A stretch of 64,000 bases of DNA from Calidihabitans tengchongensis (GCA_031459615.1 JAVKIE010000008.1:1-64000), one strand, 5' to 3'; numbered from the stretch's first letter, positions 8,291-16,572 are shown. Program-made: numbers and translations. The notes: generated from the sequence alone by a model not told the origin.

Positions 8291-10530
8291 GGAGCCGGCC
8301 GGTCCTCTCCCCCCGGCCGGGCGTCGTCGGCGGCGGGAGGAGGCGCCGGCTCGGAATAGCCGCAGGCCCGGTCGGGGCAGCGCAGCTCGCTGCGGCGGGC
8401 GGTCTGGTGCACGACCAGAACCTGCGCCCCGCAGCGCGGACACGGGCGGTCGGTGGGCCGGTCCCAGCTGGTGAAGTCGCACGCCGGGTAGGTGCTGCAG
8501 CCGTAAAAGGTGCGGCCCCGGCGCGAGCGGCGCTCGACGATCTCTCCCACCCGGCAGCGCGGGCAGGGCACGCCGATGCCCAGGGGGCGGGTGTAGGTGC
8601 ATCCGGGGAACCCCGAGCAGGCGATGAACTCGCCGAACCGGCCGTGTTTGCGGACCAGCGGGCGGCCGCAGGACGGACAGGGTTCGCCGATCTCCACCAC
8701 GGGCGTCTCCACCGGGGCGATCTTCTGCTCGGCCGCCAGCAGGTCATGCTGGAACGGCGTCCAGAAGTCGCTGACCACCCTGCGCCAGTCCAGCTGGCCC
8801 TCCTCCACCTGGTCCAGCTCCTCCTCCAGGGCCGCGGTGAAGTCGTAGTCCATCACGTCGGCAAAGTGCTCCACCAGCAGGTCGTTGACCAGACGGCCGA
8901 GGGGCGTGGGGTGCAGCCGCCGGTTGACCGAGCGCACGTATCCCCGGCGCTTGATGGTCTCGATGGTGGGCGCGTAGGTGCTGGGCCGACCGATCCCGCG
9001 CTCCTCCAGCGCCCGCACCAGCGACGCCTCGGTGTACCGGGGCGGCGGCTGGGTGAAGTGCTGCTGGGGCTCCAGCCGCTCCAGGGCCAGCACATCACCC
9101 ACGGCCAGCTCGGGCAGCCAGCTGTCGGCGCCCTCGTCGGCGTCCACGTCCCGGTAGACCGCGAGAAAGCCCGGGAAGGTGACCCGGGAGCCCGTGGCCC
9201 GGAACCGGTACGCTCCGGCGGCAATGTCCACGGCCAGGGTGTCCAGGACCGCCGACGCCATCTGGCTGGCCACGAACCGCTCCCAGATCAGGCGGTACAA
9301 CCGGTACTGGTCCGGCCGCAGGTAGGGCCGCACCCGGTCGGGCGTGCGGTGCACCGAGGTGGGGCGGATGGCCTCGTGGGCCTCCTGGGCGGTCCGCCGC
9401 GAGCGGTACGCCCGGGGCGCGTCGGGGACGTAGGCGGCTCCGTAGGTGGCCGCGATGAACTCCCGCGCCTCGCGCTGGGCCGCCTCAGCCACCCGCACCG
9501 AGTCGGTACGCATGTAGGTGATCAGGCCCACGGTCCCCTCGGGGCCCAGGTCCACGCCCTCGTACAGCTGCTGGGCCACGCTCATGGTGCGGGCCGCCGT
9601 GTAGCCCAGCCGCCGGTTCGCCTCCTGCTGCAGGGTGCTGGTGGTGAACGGCGGCGCGGGGTGGCGGAACTGGTCCTTGCGGCGGACGTCGGCGACGGTC
9701 CAGACCACCCCGTCCAGCGCGGCCAGGACCGCGTCCACATCCTGCCGGGTGCGCAGGACCTCCACGCCTTCGTCGGCGGGGGTGCCGTACCGGACCCCGT
9801 TGCGCCCGACCAGGCGGGCGGCGAACGTCCCGCCGGCGGCGCGCAGGTGCGCCAGCAGGGTCCAGTACTCCTGGGGGATGAAGGCCTCGATCTCCTTCTC
9901 CCGGTCCACCACCAGCCGCACGGCCACCGACTGCACCCGTCCCGCCGACAGCCCGCCCCGCACCTTCCGCCACAGCAGCGGGCTGAGCTTGTAGCCCACC
10001 AGCCGGTCCAGGACCCGGCGGGCCTGCTGGGCGTGGACCAGGTTCAGGTCGATGTCCCGGGGATGGGCCAGGGCCCGCTCCACGGCGTCTTTGGTGACCT
10101 CGTGGAACTCGATGCGCTTGATGGCCGGGTTGACCGGGCGCAGGACGTCGCTGAGGTGCCAGGAGATGGCCTCGCCTTCCCGGTCGGGGTCGGTGGCCAT
10201 GTAGACGGCGCTGGCCCGGCGGGCGGCCTCCTTGAGCTCCTTGAGGATGGCGGCTTTGCCCTTGATGACCACGTAGCGGGGCGCAAAGCCGTTGTCCACG
10301 TCCACGCCCAGACGGCTGCGCGGGAGGTCCTTGACGTGCCCCATGGACGCTACGACCTCGTAGCGGCGGTCCAGCAGCTTCTTCAGCGTGCGCGCCTTGG
10401 TGGGCGACTCCACCACCACCAGGGCGCGCTGCCCGGCCCGGCGCCCCGGGCGGGGCACACGGGGCCCCTGGCGGGCGGCCGGGACCGGCCCGTCGGCCTG
10501 CGGACTCTGGGACGGCGATCGAGTACCCAT
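8287..10530 (-). CDS. topA: DNA topoisomerase I (type IA)
   Basis: TopA relaxes negative supercoils. From ATG 10530 it is 747 residues. After a basic leader, the Toprim domain starts at residue 36 (ALVVVESPTKARTLKKLL) with ATDPDREGEAISWHL at 112-126. The active-site Tyr is residue 339 in GLITYMRTDSVRV. The C-terminus carries Cys-rich zinc modules from about residue 620: CPSCGRPL..CSGFPGC, CPRCRVGE..CSTYPAC, CPRCGAQV..CPDRACG. An alternative ATG at 10557 would add 9 residues; neither start has a strong ribosome site. It precedes xerC. Confidence 0.94.
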   Translation of the reverse strand: MGTRSPSQSPQADGPVPAARQGPRVPRPGRRAGQRALVVVESPTKARTLKKLLDRRYEVVASMGHVKDLPRSRLGVDVDNGFAPRYVVIKGKAAILKELKEAARRASAVYMATDPDREGEAISWHLSDVLRPVNPAIKRIEFHEVTKDAVERALAHPRDIDLNLVHAQQARRVLDRLVGYKLSPLLWRKVRGGLSAGRVQSVAVRLVVDREKEIEAFIPQEYWTLLAHLRAAGGTFAARLVGRNGVRYGTPADEGVEVLRTRQDVDAVLAALDGVVWTVADVRRKDQFRHPAPPFTTSTLQQEANRRLGYTAARTMSVAQQLYEGVDLGPEGTVGLITYMRTDSVRVAEAAQREAREFIAATYGAAYVPDAPRAYRSRRTAQEAHEAIRPTSVHRTPDRVRPYLRPDQYRLYRLIWERFVASQMASAVLDTLAVDIAAGAYRFRATGSRVTFPGFLAVYRDVDADEGADSWLPELAVGDVLALERLEPQQHFTQPPPRYTEASLVRALEERGIGRPSTYAPTIETIKRRGYVRSVNRRLHPTPLGRLVNDLLVEHFADVMDYDFTAALEEELDQVEEGQLDWRRVVSDFWTPFQHDLLAAEQKIAPVETPVVEIGEPCPSCGRPLVRKHGRFGEFIACSGFPGCTYTRPLGIGVPCPRCRVGEIVERRSRRGRTFYGCSTYPACDFTSWDRPTDRPCPRCGAQVLVVHQTARRSELRCPDRACGYSEPAPPPAADDARPGGEDRPAP

Positions 10531-10560
10531 GGTCAGGTGGATCGCGGCCGCTCGCATCGA

Positions 10561-10586
10561 ACAGCCGGCGCGGGGGCGCCGGCTGT
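10561..10586 (-). repeat. 11-bp perfect hairpin in the topA leader
   Basis: A perfect inverted repeat with 11-bp arms and a 4-base loop, ACAGCCGGCGC - GGGG - GCGCCGGCTGT, lies between topA and the divergent pspC. On the minus strand it falls in the presumed 5' leader of topA, just ahead of the upstream ATG candidate (10557). There is no T-run on either side, so it does not look like an intrinsic terminator. It could be an RNA stem controlling topA or a DNA cruciform sensitive to supercoiling; both are inference. The rest of 10587-10721 shows no clear gene. Confidence 0.6.
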
Positions 10587-10721
10587 CAATCTCCTCTCTA
10601 CCTTATCACAGGCCGTCAAGGCCGCCGGGATCCGGCCCCCGCCGGATGCGCGCCGCGCCGGTCCTGTGTTAGCGTAAAAAGCAGGCCGGCCGGGCGGCGC
10701 GGCCGGAGGGAGGAGAGTCCG

Positions 10722-11066
10722 ATGGCGCGACGGCTGACCCGCAGCCCGCACAACCGCATCCTGCTGGGCGTGGCCGGAGGCCTGGCCGAGCACCTGCGCG
10801 TGGATCCCGCGGTGATCCGCGCGCTGTTCCTGCTGCTGGCGTTTGCCAGCGGGATCGGCGTCCTGGCCTACGTGGCGCTGGCGCTGCTGCTGCCGCGCTC
10901 GGAGGACGCACCCGGTGAGGCGCTGGCTGTCCTCACCGACAACCTGCGGGCCGCGCCGGGCGACCTGCTGGACGCCGGGCGGCGGGTGCTGGCGATCCTC
11001 CGCGGGGAGTCCCTTCCGCCGGGAGAACGCCCCGGCCCCGGACGCGAGCAGACCCCCGGCCACTGA
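10722..11066 (+). CDS. PspC domain membrane protein
   Basis: This 114-residue protein has an N-terminal PspC domain: RLTRSPHNRILLGVAGGLAEHLRVDPAVIRALFLLLAF, then a second hydrophobic stretch to residue 58 ending LLPRSE. PspC-domain proteins are membrane stress or sensor components. Here there is no pspA nearby. The C-terminal half is charged, without a known domain. ATG 10722 is preceded by GGAGGGAGGAG with good spacing. It is transcribed divergently from topA and is the first gene of the accessory block. Confidence 0.85.
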   Translation: MARRLTRSPHNRILLGVAGGLAEHLRVDPAVIRALFLLLAFASGIGVLAYVALALLLPRSEDAPGEALAVLTDNLRAAPGDLLDAGRRVLAILRGESLPPGERPGPGREQTPGH

Positions 11067-11075
11067 CCCCGTCCG

Positions 11076-11117
11076 TCTCTTCCCTCTTCCCTTTTCCCTC
11101 TTCCCTTCTCCCTTTTC
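11076..11117 (+). repeat. 42-bp pure pyrimidine tract
   Basis: Between pspC and the convergent doxX gene the + strand has an unbroken run of C and T made of near-copies of TTCCCTC/TTCCCTT. It overlaps the last bases of doxX. Its composition differs sharply from the GC-balanced surroundings. Mirror-like polypyrimidine runs can form triplex DNA, or act as weak bidirectional terminators. No function is shown. Confidence 0.6.
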
Positions 11118-11553
11118 AGATCCTCAGCCCCCAGGCCGCGTCCAGGGAGTAGGCGCCACCGCCCAGCAGCATCAGGGCGAGCGCGCCGGCCAGCAGCACG
11201 AAGTCAAACTCCCACCCGGTGGTGTCCATGGCCATGAAGCGTACGCCCCGACCGGCCTTGGCTTTGAGGATGGCCACCAGCATGTCGATGGCGAACAGCA
11301 GCCCCAGCCACCGGGTGGCCAGCCCCAGGATCAGGGCGATCCCGCCCCAGAACTCGAGCACCGCCACCACCCAGGCGAAGAACAGCGGCGCCGGGATCCC
11401 CATCATGCCCAGGAACTTGGCAAAGCCGGCCGCTCCGCCGACGGGTGGGACCCGGAAAAACTTGGGATAACCGTGATAGATGAAGACCACGCCCAGGGCC
11501 ACCCGCAGGACCAGCAGCCCCCAGTGGCCCGCCTGACCGAACACTGCCTCCAT
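11116..11553 (-). CDS. DoxX family membrane protein
   Basis: A 145-residue four-helix membrane protein of the DoxX/DoxD-like family. LLVLRVALGVVFIYHGYPKFF opens the first helix. GIPAPLFFAWVVAVLEFWGGIALILGLATRW is the central family signature. A third hydrophobic block ends near residue 135. DoxX proteins associate with quinone or thiosulfate redox functions and oxidative stress, but the substrate here is unknown. It ends convergently against pspC and lies downstream of lon, 27 bases after the lon stop-side gap. A second DoxX protein lies at 13969-14361. Confidence 0.85.
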   Translation of the reverse strand: MEAVFGQAGHWGLLVLRVALGVVFIYHGYPKFFRVPPVGGAAGFAKFLGMMGIPAPLFFAWVVAVLEFWGGIALILGLATRWLGLLFAIDMLVAILKAKAGRGVRFMAMDTTGWEFDFVLLAGALALMLLGGGAYSLDAAWGLRI

Positions 11554-11580
11554 TTCCGTCCCCCCTCCCGCGGACCGTAT

Positions 11581-13935
11581 TCAGGTCACCGCCACCGGCT
11601 CCGGCTGCAGCGCGATGGCCAGCGCCTCCTCGATGGTCCGCACGAACCGGACCTCCAGCTGCGCCCGTACCTCCTCCGGGATCTCCCGCATCTCGGCGGC
11701 GTTGCGCGCCGGCAGGATGACCGTCCGCAGCCCGGCCTGTTGCGCCGCCAGCAGCTTCTGGCGGATCCCGCCCACCGGCAGAACCTGACCCTGCAGGGTG
11801 ATCTCCCCCGTCATCGCCACATCCGCCCGCACCGGCCGCCCCGACAGCAGTGAGACCAGGGCCGCGACCATCGCCACCCCCGCCGACGGGCCGTCTTTGG
11901 GGGTGGCGCCCGCCGGCACGTGGATGTGCACCTCGTGGCCCCGCAGCCGCCCCGGGTCCACGCCCAGCGCCGGCCCGGCGGAGCGCACGTAGCTGAGGGC
12001 GATCTGCGCCGACTCCTTCATCACCTCCCCCAGGTGTCCGGTGAGGGTCAGCCGTTCCTCGCCCGGCATGCGGGCCGCCTCTACGAAGATGGCCTCGCCC
12101 CCGGTGGGGGTGACCGCCAGACCCGTGGCCACCCCCGGACGCCCGGTGCGCTCGGCCAGCTCGGAGGCAAAGCGCGGGACTCCGAGGTAGTCCGGCACGC
12201 GGGCGGCGTCCACGAGGACCGGAGGCGCCAGTCGCCCGTCGGCTACCGCGGTGGCCACCTTGCGCAGGACACGGCCGATCTCCCGTTCCAGCTGGCGCAC
12301 CCCGGCTTCCCGGGTGTAGTCGCGAATGATGGCGCGCACCGCGTCATCGGTGAAAGCCACCTCCTCTTCCCGCAGCCCGCTGAGAGCCCGCTGGCGGGGG
12401 AGCAGAAAGCCCCGGGCGATGTGGATCTTGTCGTGTTCGGTGTAGCCGTCCAGGTGCAGGACCTCCATGCGATCCCGCAGGGCCGGGGGAATCGGGTCCA
12501 GCAGGTTGGCGGTGGTGATGAACATCACCCGGGACAGGTCGAAGTCCACGTCCAGGTAGTGGTCGCGGAAGTGAGCGTTCTGGGCCGGGTCCAGCACCTC
12601 CAGCAGCGCCGCCGCCGGATCCCCCCGCCAGTCGGCGCCGATCTTGTCCACCTCGTCCAGCATGAACACCGGATTGTTGGTCCCCGCCCGCCGGATGGCC
12701 TGGATGATGCGGCCGGGCATCGCGCCCACGTACGTGCGGCGGTGGCCCCGGATCTCGGCTTCGTCCCGGATGCCGCCCAGGGACATGCGGGTGAATTTCC
12801 GCCCCAGGGCGCGGGCGATGCTCTGGCCCAGGGACGTCTTGCCCACGCCCGGCGGGCCCACAAAGCACAGGATCACCGGACCGTCGGCGCCGCCGGTGCC
12901 CCGCTCGGCGCGCAGCTTGCGCACCGCCAGGTGCTCCAGGATGCGCTCTTTGACCTCCCCGAGGTCGTAGTGGTCCTCGTCCAGCACGGCCCGGGCCCGG
13001 GCGATGTCGATCTCTTCGGGGTCCGACCGCTGCCAGGGCAGGTCCACCAGCCACTCCAGGTAGGTCTTGATGACGCTGTACTCGGCCGCCTGGGGCGGCA
13101 GGCGTTCCAGGCGCGCCAGCTCCCGCAGCGCCTCCCGCCGCGCCTCCTCGGGCATCCCGGAGGCCTCGATGCGCTGGCGGTAGCGCTCGATCTCGGCGGC
13201 CCCGTCGTCCTCCTCGCCCAGTTCCCGGCGGATCGCCTGCAGCTGCTCCCGCAGGATGTACTCCCGCTGGGTCTTCTCCACCGCCTCCCGCACCCGGGAG
13301 CGGATTTCCTCTTTGAGTTCCTGCAGCTGGATCTGGCGCTGGAAGAACGCCAGGACCTTCTGCAGGCGCTCGGCGAGGTCAACGGTCTGCAGCAGGTCGG
13401 CCCGCTCGGCAAACGACATCTCGGGCGCATACCCTGCGCTGTCGGCCAGCTGGCCGGGGTGGCTGATGCCGCGGACGAAGTTCAGCACCTCCTGGGGGAT
13501 GCCCGGCTGGCGGCTGACGAACAGCTCGATGGCAGCCAGGACCCGCAGCCGCAGCTGTTCCACCTCCGGGGGCCACGTCTGCGGGTCCGGGCGCGCCTCG
13601 TAGGTGAACCGCAGGCAGGGGTCGTCCTGCACCAGCTGGCCCAGCACCGCCCGGTGGAGGGCGCGGATCAGGACCCCCCGCTCGGCGGGGCCGCCGTGGG
13701 AGACCCGCTCAATGCGCGCCACGACCCCCACCGGCAGCAGCCGCTCGGCCAGGGAGCGGTCCTCGGCGTCCGGGTGCGCGGGCACCAGCAGAGCCAGGTG
13801 GTCCCCCCGCACGGCCTCGTCCACGGCCGCGGCGCCGGCCGCGTCGCTCACCGGGAGGGTGAGGGCCATGGATGGCAGGACCACCACGCCCGGCAGGGCG
13901 ATGGCGGGCAACGTCGGACGGTCCGCGGCGCTCAT
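11581..13935 (-). CDS. lon: ATP-dependent Lon protease
   Basis: Lon is a soluble AAA+ serine protease for misfolded and regulatory proteins. The 784-residue product has all three regions. The N-terminal LON domain (9-200) begins LPAIALPGVVVLPSMALTLPV. The AAA+ module has Walker A GPPGVGKTS at 360-368 and FMLDEVDKIG at 424-433. The protease domain has the Ser-Lys dyad, Ser684 (GATPKDGPSAGVAM) and Lys727 (GGIRQKLLAA). ATG 13935 follows doxX (13969) by 33 bases, so arsR-doxX-lon may be co-transcribed. This is an intact bacterial LonA. Confidence 0.96.
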   Translation of the reverse strand: MSAADRPTLPAIALPGVVVLPSMALTLPVSDAAGAAAVDEAVRGDHLALLVPAHPDAEDRSLAERLLPVGVVARIERVSHGGPAERGVLIRALHRAVLGQLVQDDPCLRFTYEARPDPQTWPPEVEQLRLRVLAAIELFVSRQPGIPQEVLNFVRGISHPGQLADSAGYAPEMSFAERADLLQTVDLAERLQKVLAFFQRQIQLQELKEEIRSRVREAVEKTQREYILREQLQAIRRELGEEDDGAAEIERYRQRIEASGMPEEARREALRELARLERLPPQAAEYSVIKTYLEWLVDLPWQRSDPEEIDIARARAVLDEDHYDLGEVKERILEHLAVRKLRAERGTGGADGPVILCFVGPPGVGKTSLGQSIARALGRKFTRMSLGGIRDEAEIRGHRRTYVGAMPGRIIQAIRRAGTNNPVFMLDEVDKIGADWRGDPAAALLEVLDPAQNAHFRDHYLDVDFDLSRVMFITTANLLDPIPPALRDRMEVLHLDGYTEHDKIHIARGFLLPRQRALSGLREEEVAFTDDAVRAIIRDYTREAGVRQLEREIGRVLRKVATAVADGRLAPPVLVDAARVPDYLGVPRFASELAERTGRPGVATGLAVTPTGGEAIFVEAARMPGEERLTLTGHLGEVMKESAQIALSYVRSAGPALGVDPGRLRGHEVHIHVPAGATPKDGPSAGVAMVAALVSLLSGRPVRADVAMTGEITLQGQVLPVGGIRQKLLAAQQAGLRTVILPARNAAEMREIPEEVRAQLEVRFVRTIEEALAIALQPEPVAVT

Positions 13936-13968
13936 CCCCTCACCCCCACCCGCTCCCCTACCGCGCGC

Positions 13969-14361
13969 CTACCGCGCCAGGCTCAGCGGCCAGGGCTGCG
14001 GGACAGCCAGCAGGATCCACGCCGACGCCAGCAGGGCCAGGTTCTTGGTGAAGTTCACCATCTGCACGACCCGCTGCAGGGGGTCCTGCACCGCCCAGAA
14101 GTCGTGCATCCAGAATGTCACGGGGACGAAAAAGACCGTCAGGGCGGCCACGCCCACCGCGGGGTACACGCCCAGCAAGACCGTCAGCCCGCCCACCAGG
14201 AGCATCGCGCCGGTCACGACCACCAGCACCCGGGCGGCCGGCACGCCCTTACTGGCCGCCCACCGGCTCATCTCGTCGAGCCGGGTGAAGTGGTTGACGG
14301 CGTTGAACAGGTAAAAGACGCCCAGGATGATGCGGCCGATGAGAAACAGGACTTGAACCAT
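13969..14361 (-). CDS. DoxX-like membrane protein downstream of an ArsR regulator
   Basis: A 130-residue membrane protein with four predicted helices. It starts VLFLIGRIILGVFYLFNAVNHF and has a helix around GAMLLVGGLTVLLGVYPAVGVAALTVFFVPVTFWMHDFW. NFTKNLALLASAWILL forms the last part, typical of the DoxX group. ATG 14361 has a GAGGTG-type site. The gap to the arsR stop (14419) holds an AT-rich 16-bp palindrome, so it is probably the ArsR target gene. Its substrate is unknown. The pairing recalls small redox or thiol-stress modules. Confidence 0.8.
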   Translation of the reverse strand: MVQVLFLIGRIILGVFYLFNAVNHFTRLDEMSRWAASKGVPAARVLVVVTGAMLLVGGLTVLLGVYPAVGVAALTVFFVPVTFWMHDFWAVQDPLQRVVQMVNFTKNLALLASAWILLAVPQPWPLSLAR

Positions 14362-14376
14362 ACCTGTGCACCTCGA

Positions 14377-14392
14377 TTTTAGAATTCTAAAA
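14377..14392. promoter_or_regulatory. Perfect 16-bp palindrome, probable ArsR operator
   Basis: TTTTAGAATTCTAAAA is a perfect self-complementary palindrome between arsR (stop at 14419) and doxX (start 14361). It is strikingly AT-rich for this genome. On the minus strand it contains TAGAAT, five of six matches to a -10 box, so a bound protein would block a promoter for doxX. ArsR-family repressors bind symmetric AT-rich sites of this size. The link to the adjacent ArsR gene is inference from position. Confidence 0.65.
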
Positions 14393-14418
14393 ACGTAAAA
14401 CTCATCCTCCCGCGAAAT

Positions 14419-14718
14419 CTATTCCGGCGGCGGCGCCCGCCACCCCCCCAGGGCTCTCTCCAGCAGGGGGCGGTTGAGCCGGAAGAAGTGGTAGGGTCCT
14501 TCGCGACGCACCCGCATCAGCCCGCACTCCTGGAGGACGCGGAAGTGGTGCGACAGGGCCGGTGCGCTGAGGGCGAACAGCCGGGACAGGTCCCGGCAGG
14601 CGACCTCCTCCCGTTCCATCAGCACCCGCACGATCCGGTACCGGGTGGGATCCCCCAGGGCCCGGAAGATCCGCACCATCTGGCGCTCTCCGCTCTCCCG
14701 CCGCGACGTTGAGGTCAT
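14419..14718 (-). CDS. ArsR family winged-helix transcriptional regulator
   Basis: From ATG 14718 the product is 99 residues. A winged-helix covers nearly all of it: MVRIFRALGDPTRYRIVRVLMEREEVACRDLSRLF, then SAPALSHHFRVLQECGLMRVRREGPYHFFRLN. That is the classic ArsR fold, normally a dimeric repressor. One cysteine in VACRDL sits where some ArsR metal sensors have ELCVCDL, but the CxC pair is not complete. Metal sensing is therefore doubtful and a thiol switch possible. The longer frame beginning at TTG 14766 is rejected because that codon is part of the -35 box. Confidence 0.85.
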   Translation of the reverse strand: MTSTSRRESGERQMVRIFRALGDPTRYRIVRVLMEREEVACRDLSRLFALSAPALSHHFRVLQECGLMRVRREGPYHFFRLNRPLLERALGGWRAPPPE

Positions 14719-14737
14719 AGTTAAAAAACCATGGAAC

Positions 14738-14766
14738 ACCTTACCCGGCCAGGTCTCTCCTGTCAA
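14738..14766 (-). promoter_or_regulatory. Promoter of arsR with a very short leader
   Basis: On the minus strand a consensus -35 TTGACA (14761-14766) is followed after 17 bases by TAAGGT (14738-14743). The expected start of transcription is near 14731, only about 13 bases before the arsR ATG (14718). No Shine-Dalgarno site fits in between. The leader contains GTTAAAAAAC-like AT-rich sequence that could also bind the regulator. Confidence 0.6.
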
Positions 14767-14936
14767 GAGGCCGCCCCGTCATCCACCGCGGCCTCCACCT
14801 CGATCTCCACCAGCATCTCCGGGTGGACCAGAGAGGCCACGCCCACCAGGGTGGCCGCCGACCGCGCGCCAGCGAGGTAGCGGCTGAGGGCCTCGGCCGC
14901 CTCCTCCCAGCGGCTCCTGTCGGCAAGGTCAGTCAC
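14763..14936 (-). pseudogene. C-terminal half of a RidA/YjgF family protein
   Basis: From the GTG overlapping the kinase stop (GTGA, 14936) a 57-residue product reads VTDLADRSRWEEAAEALSRYL, then SAATLVGVASLVHPEMLVEIEVEAA. This matches the second half of RidA enamine/imine deaminases. It includes the GV.SLV....VEIEV strands but lacks the first 65-70 residues that complete the active-site cleft of the trimer. RidA is normally about 125-130 residues. It is most likely a truncated remnant, though the coupled start leaves room for a translated mini-protein. Its stop overlaps the arsR -35 box. Confidence 0.65.
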
Positions 14937-16444
14937 CTCGAGCCGGCGTCGGCGTCCTCGTCCTGATCCACGGGGGGAAACAGCGGCGCCACGGCTGCGT
15001 ACACAGCGGCGTACAGCCGGTAGCTCCTCTCGTACCGCGCCGCCCGGGAGGCCTGGGGCCGGACGGTGACCACGGCGGGGTTGGCCTGCTGGGCCGCCGC
15101 CAGCGGGTCGGCGGCAGCACCCACCGCCGCGGCAGCCAGGAGCATGGCGCCCAGGGAGGCGGCTTCGGTCTGGACGGGCACGGCGACCGGGCGGGCGGTC
15201 ACGTCGGCCGTGATCTCCCGCCACAGGGCGCTGCGGGCGGCGCCGCCGGCCGAGACCAGAGTAGTCACGGCCACCCCGATCCGGTGCAGTTCCTCCAGGC
15301 ATGCCCGCACCTCGTATGCCACGCCCTCCAGGACGCTGCGCACCAGATCTCCCAGGTCGTGGGACAGCGTCAACCCGAACCACACCCCCCGGGCGGCCGG
15401 ATTCCACCGGGGGGCGCGGGCGCCGGCGAAGAACGGCAGCAGGAGCAGCCCCCGGGCGCCGGGCGGGCTGTCCTGAGCCAGCGCGTCCAGCACCGGGTAG
15501 TCCAGGCGTCCTGCCAGGATCCGATCCCGCAGCCACCGCAGGATCGCCCCCGAGGCGCCCAGGCCCTGTTCGAGCAGGTACTGCCCGGGCAGGCAGTGGG
15601 CCGAACACAGGACTCCCGGGCCCAGGACCTCGGGGACCTGGGGGACGGCCACGGAGACGTTGGTGGTGGTCCCGGTGGACACCATGGCCGTCTCCCCGGC
15701 CAGCCCCAGGCCCAGTGCCTCGCACGCCCGATCGCCGGCACCCACGGCCACCGGAGTCCCGGGTGTCAGCCCCAGGGCGGAGGCCGCGGGAGGCTGCAGG
15801 GCGCCGGGGGCGGAGGACGACGGGTACAGCGGGGGAAAGCGGGAGAGGTCCACCCCCACCGCCTCGGCCATCTCCGGCCACCACGTCAGGCGGCGGATGT
15901 CGAACAGCAGCGTGCGGGACGCCAGCGAGGGGTCCGTGACCGGCGTGCCCGTGAGCCGGTGGTACAGAAAGTCCCGCGGCTGGAGGAAGTAGCGCGTCCG
16001 GCTGTACAGCTCCGGCTGGTGGCGGCGCAGCCACAGCAGCCGGCAGGCGGTGAAGGTGGGGTCGGCCCGCAGGCCGGTGCGCTCCCGCAGCTCATCCCCG
16101 AACCGTTCCGCCAGCACCCGCGCCTCCGCAGTGGCCCGGCGGTCCATCCAGATGATGCATGGACCCAGCGGCGTCCCGCGGTCGTCCACCGGCACCACGC
16201 CCTCCCGCTGGGACGACAGGCCCACGGCGACCGTCCGCACCGCGCCCGCGGCCTCCCGGGCCCGCCGCGCGGCGGCCACCGCCGCCGTCCACCACTCCTC
16301 CGGGTCCTGCTCGGCCCACCCGGGCCGCGGGTGGCGCGTGGGGTACTCCGCGGACGCGGCGGCCAGCGGACGGCCGTCCAGATCGAACCACGTGGCCTTG
16401 CAGGCGGTGGTCCCCAGGTCCAGGGTGAGAACGGCGTCGCGCAC
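14933..16444 (-). CDS. FGGY family carbohydrate kinase
   Basis: A 503-residue sugar kinase of the xylulokinase/gluconokinase fold. The first ATPase lobe starts VLTLDLGTTACKATWFDLDG. The substrate region has GWAEQDPEEWW, GLSSQREGVVPVD and IIWMDRRA. The second lobe has VAVGAGDRACEALGLGL, MVSTGTTTNVSV and LVSAGGAARSALWREITADV, with EAASLGAMLLAA near the end. It is complete. It is divergent from the gntR-aldolase-iolB-ABC operon and probably phosphorylates that pathway's sugar acid or ketose. The specific substrate cannot be read from the sequence. GTG 16444 is the start. Confidence 0.88.
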   Translation of the reverse strand: MRDAVLTLDLGTTACKATWFDLDGRPLAAASAEYPTRHPRPGWAEQDPEEWWTAAVAAARRAREAAGAVRTVAVGLSSQREGVVPVDDRGTPLGPCIIWMDRRATAEARVLAERFGDELRERTGLRADPTFTACRLLWLRRHQPELYSRTRYFLQPRDFLYHRLTGTPVTDPSLASRTLLFDIRRLTWWPEMAEAVGVDLSRFPPLYPSSSAPGALQPPAASALGLTPGTPVAVGAGDRACEALGLGLAGETAMVSTGTTTNVSVAVPQVPEVLGPGVLCSAHCLPGQYLLEQGLGASGAILRWLRDRILAGRLDYPVLDALAQDSPPGARGLLLLPFFAGARAPRWNPAARGVWFGLTLSHDLGDLVRSVLEGVAYEVRACLEELHRIGVAVTTLVSAGGAARSALWREITADVTARPVAVPVQTEAASLGAMLLAAAAVGAAADPLAAAQQANPAVVTVRPQASRAARYERSYRLYAAVYAAVAPLFPPVDQDEDADAGSR

Positions 16445-16532
16445 GTGCCCCCAGTTCGCGCCGGCCCCGGGCTGTCCCTGTGCCGGCCCCAGCCCGGGGG
16501 GGGATCCGCCGGGCTCGCGGCGCCCGTCGCCC

Positions 16533-16561
16533 TTGACCGGCGCCGCGCCAGCGGGTAAAGT
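16533..16561 (+). promoter_or_regulatory. Promoter of the gntR-aldolase-iolB-ABC operon
   Basis: TTGACC (16533-16538) and TAAAGT (16556-16561) are separated by exactly 17 bases, a strong sigma-A type promoter for this genome. Transcription should start near 16568, about 10 bases before the gntR ATG at 16578, leaving no room for a normal ribosome site. The kinase promoter on the other strand was not identified. Confidence 0.65.
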
Positions 16562-16572
16562 GAAAAGCAGAC

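Noticed and set aside
10587..10721. TTGACG at 10613-10620 (minus) as topA -35 box
   Set aside because: No -10 box at 16-18 bases; TAAGGT lies only 8 bases away.
14719..14766. Longer arsR start at TTG 14766
   Set aside because: That codon is the consensus -35 box; the extra residues have no family similarity.
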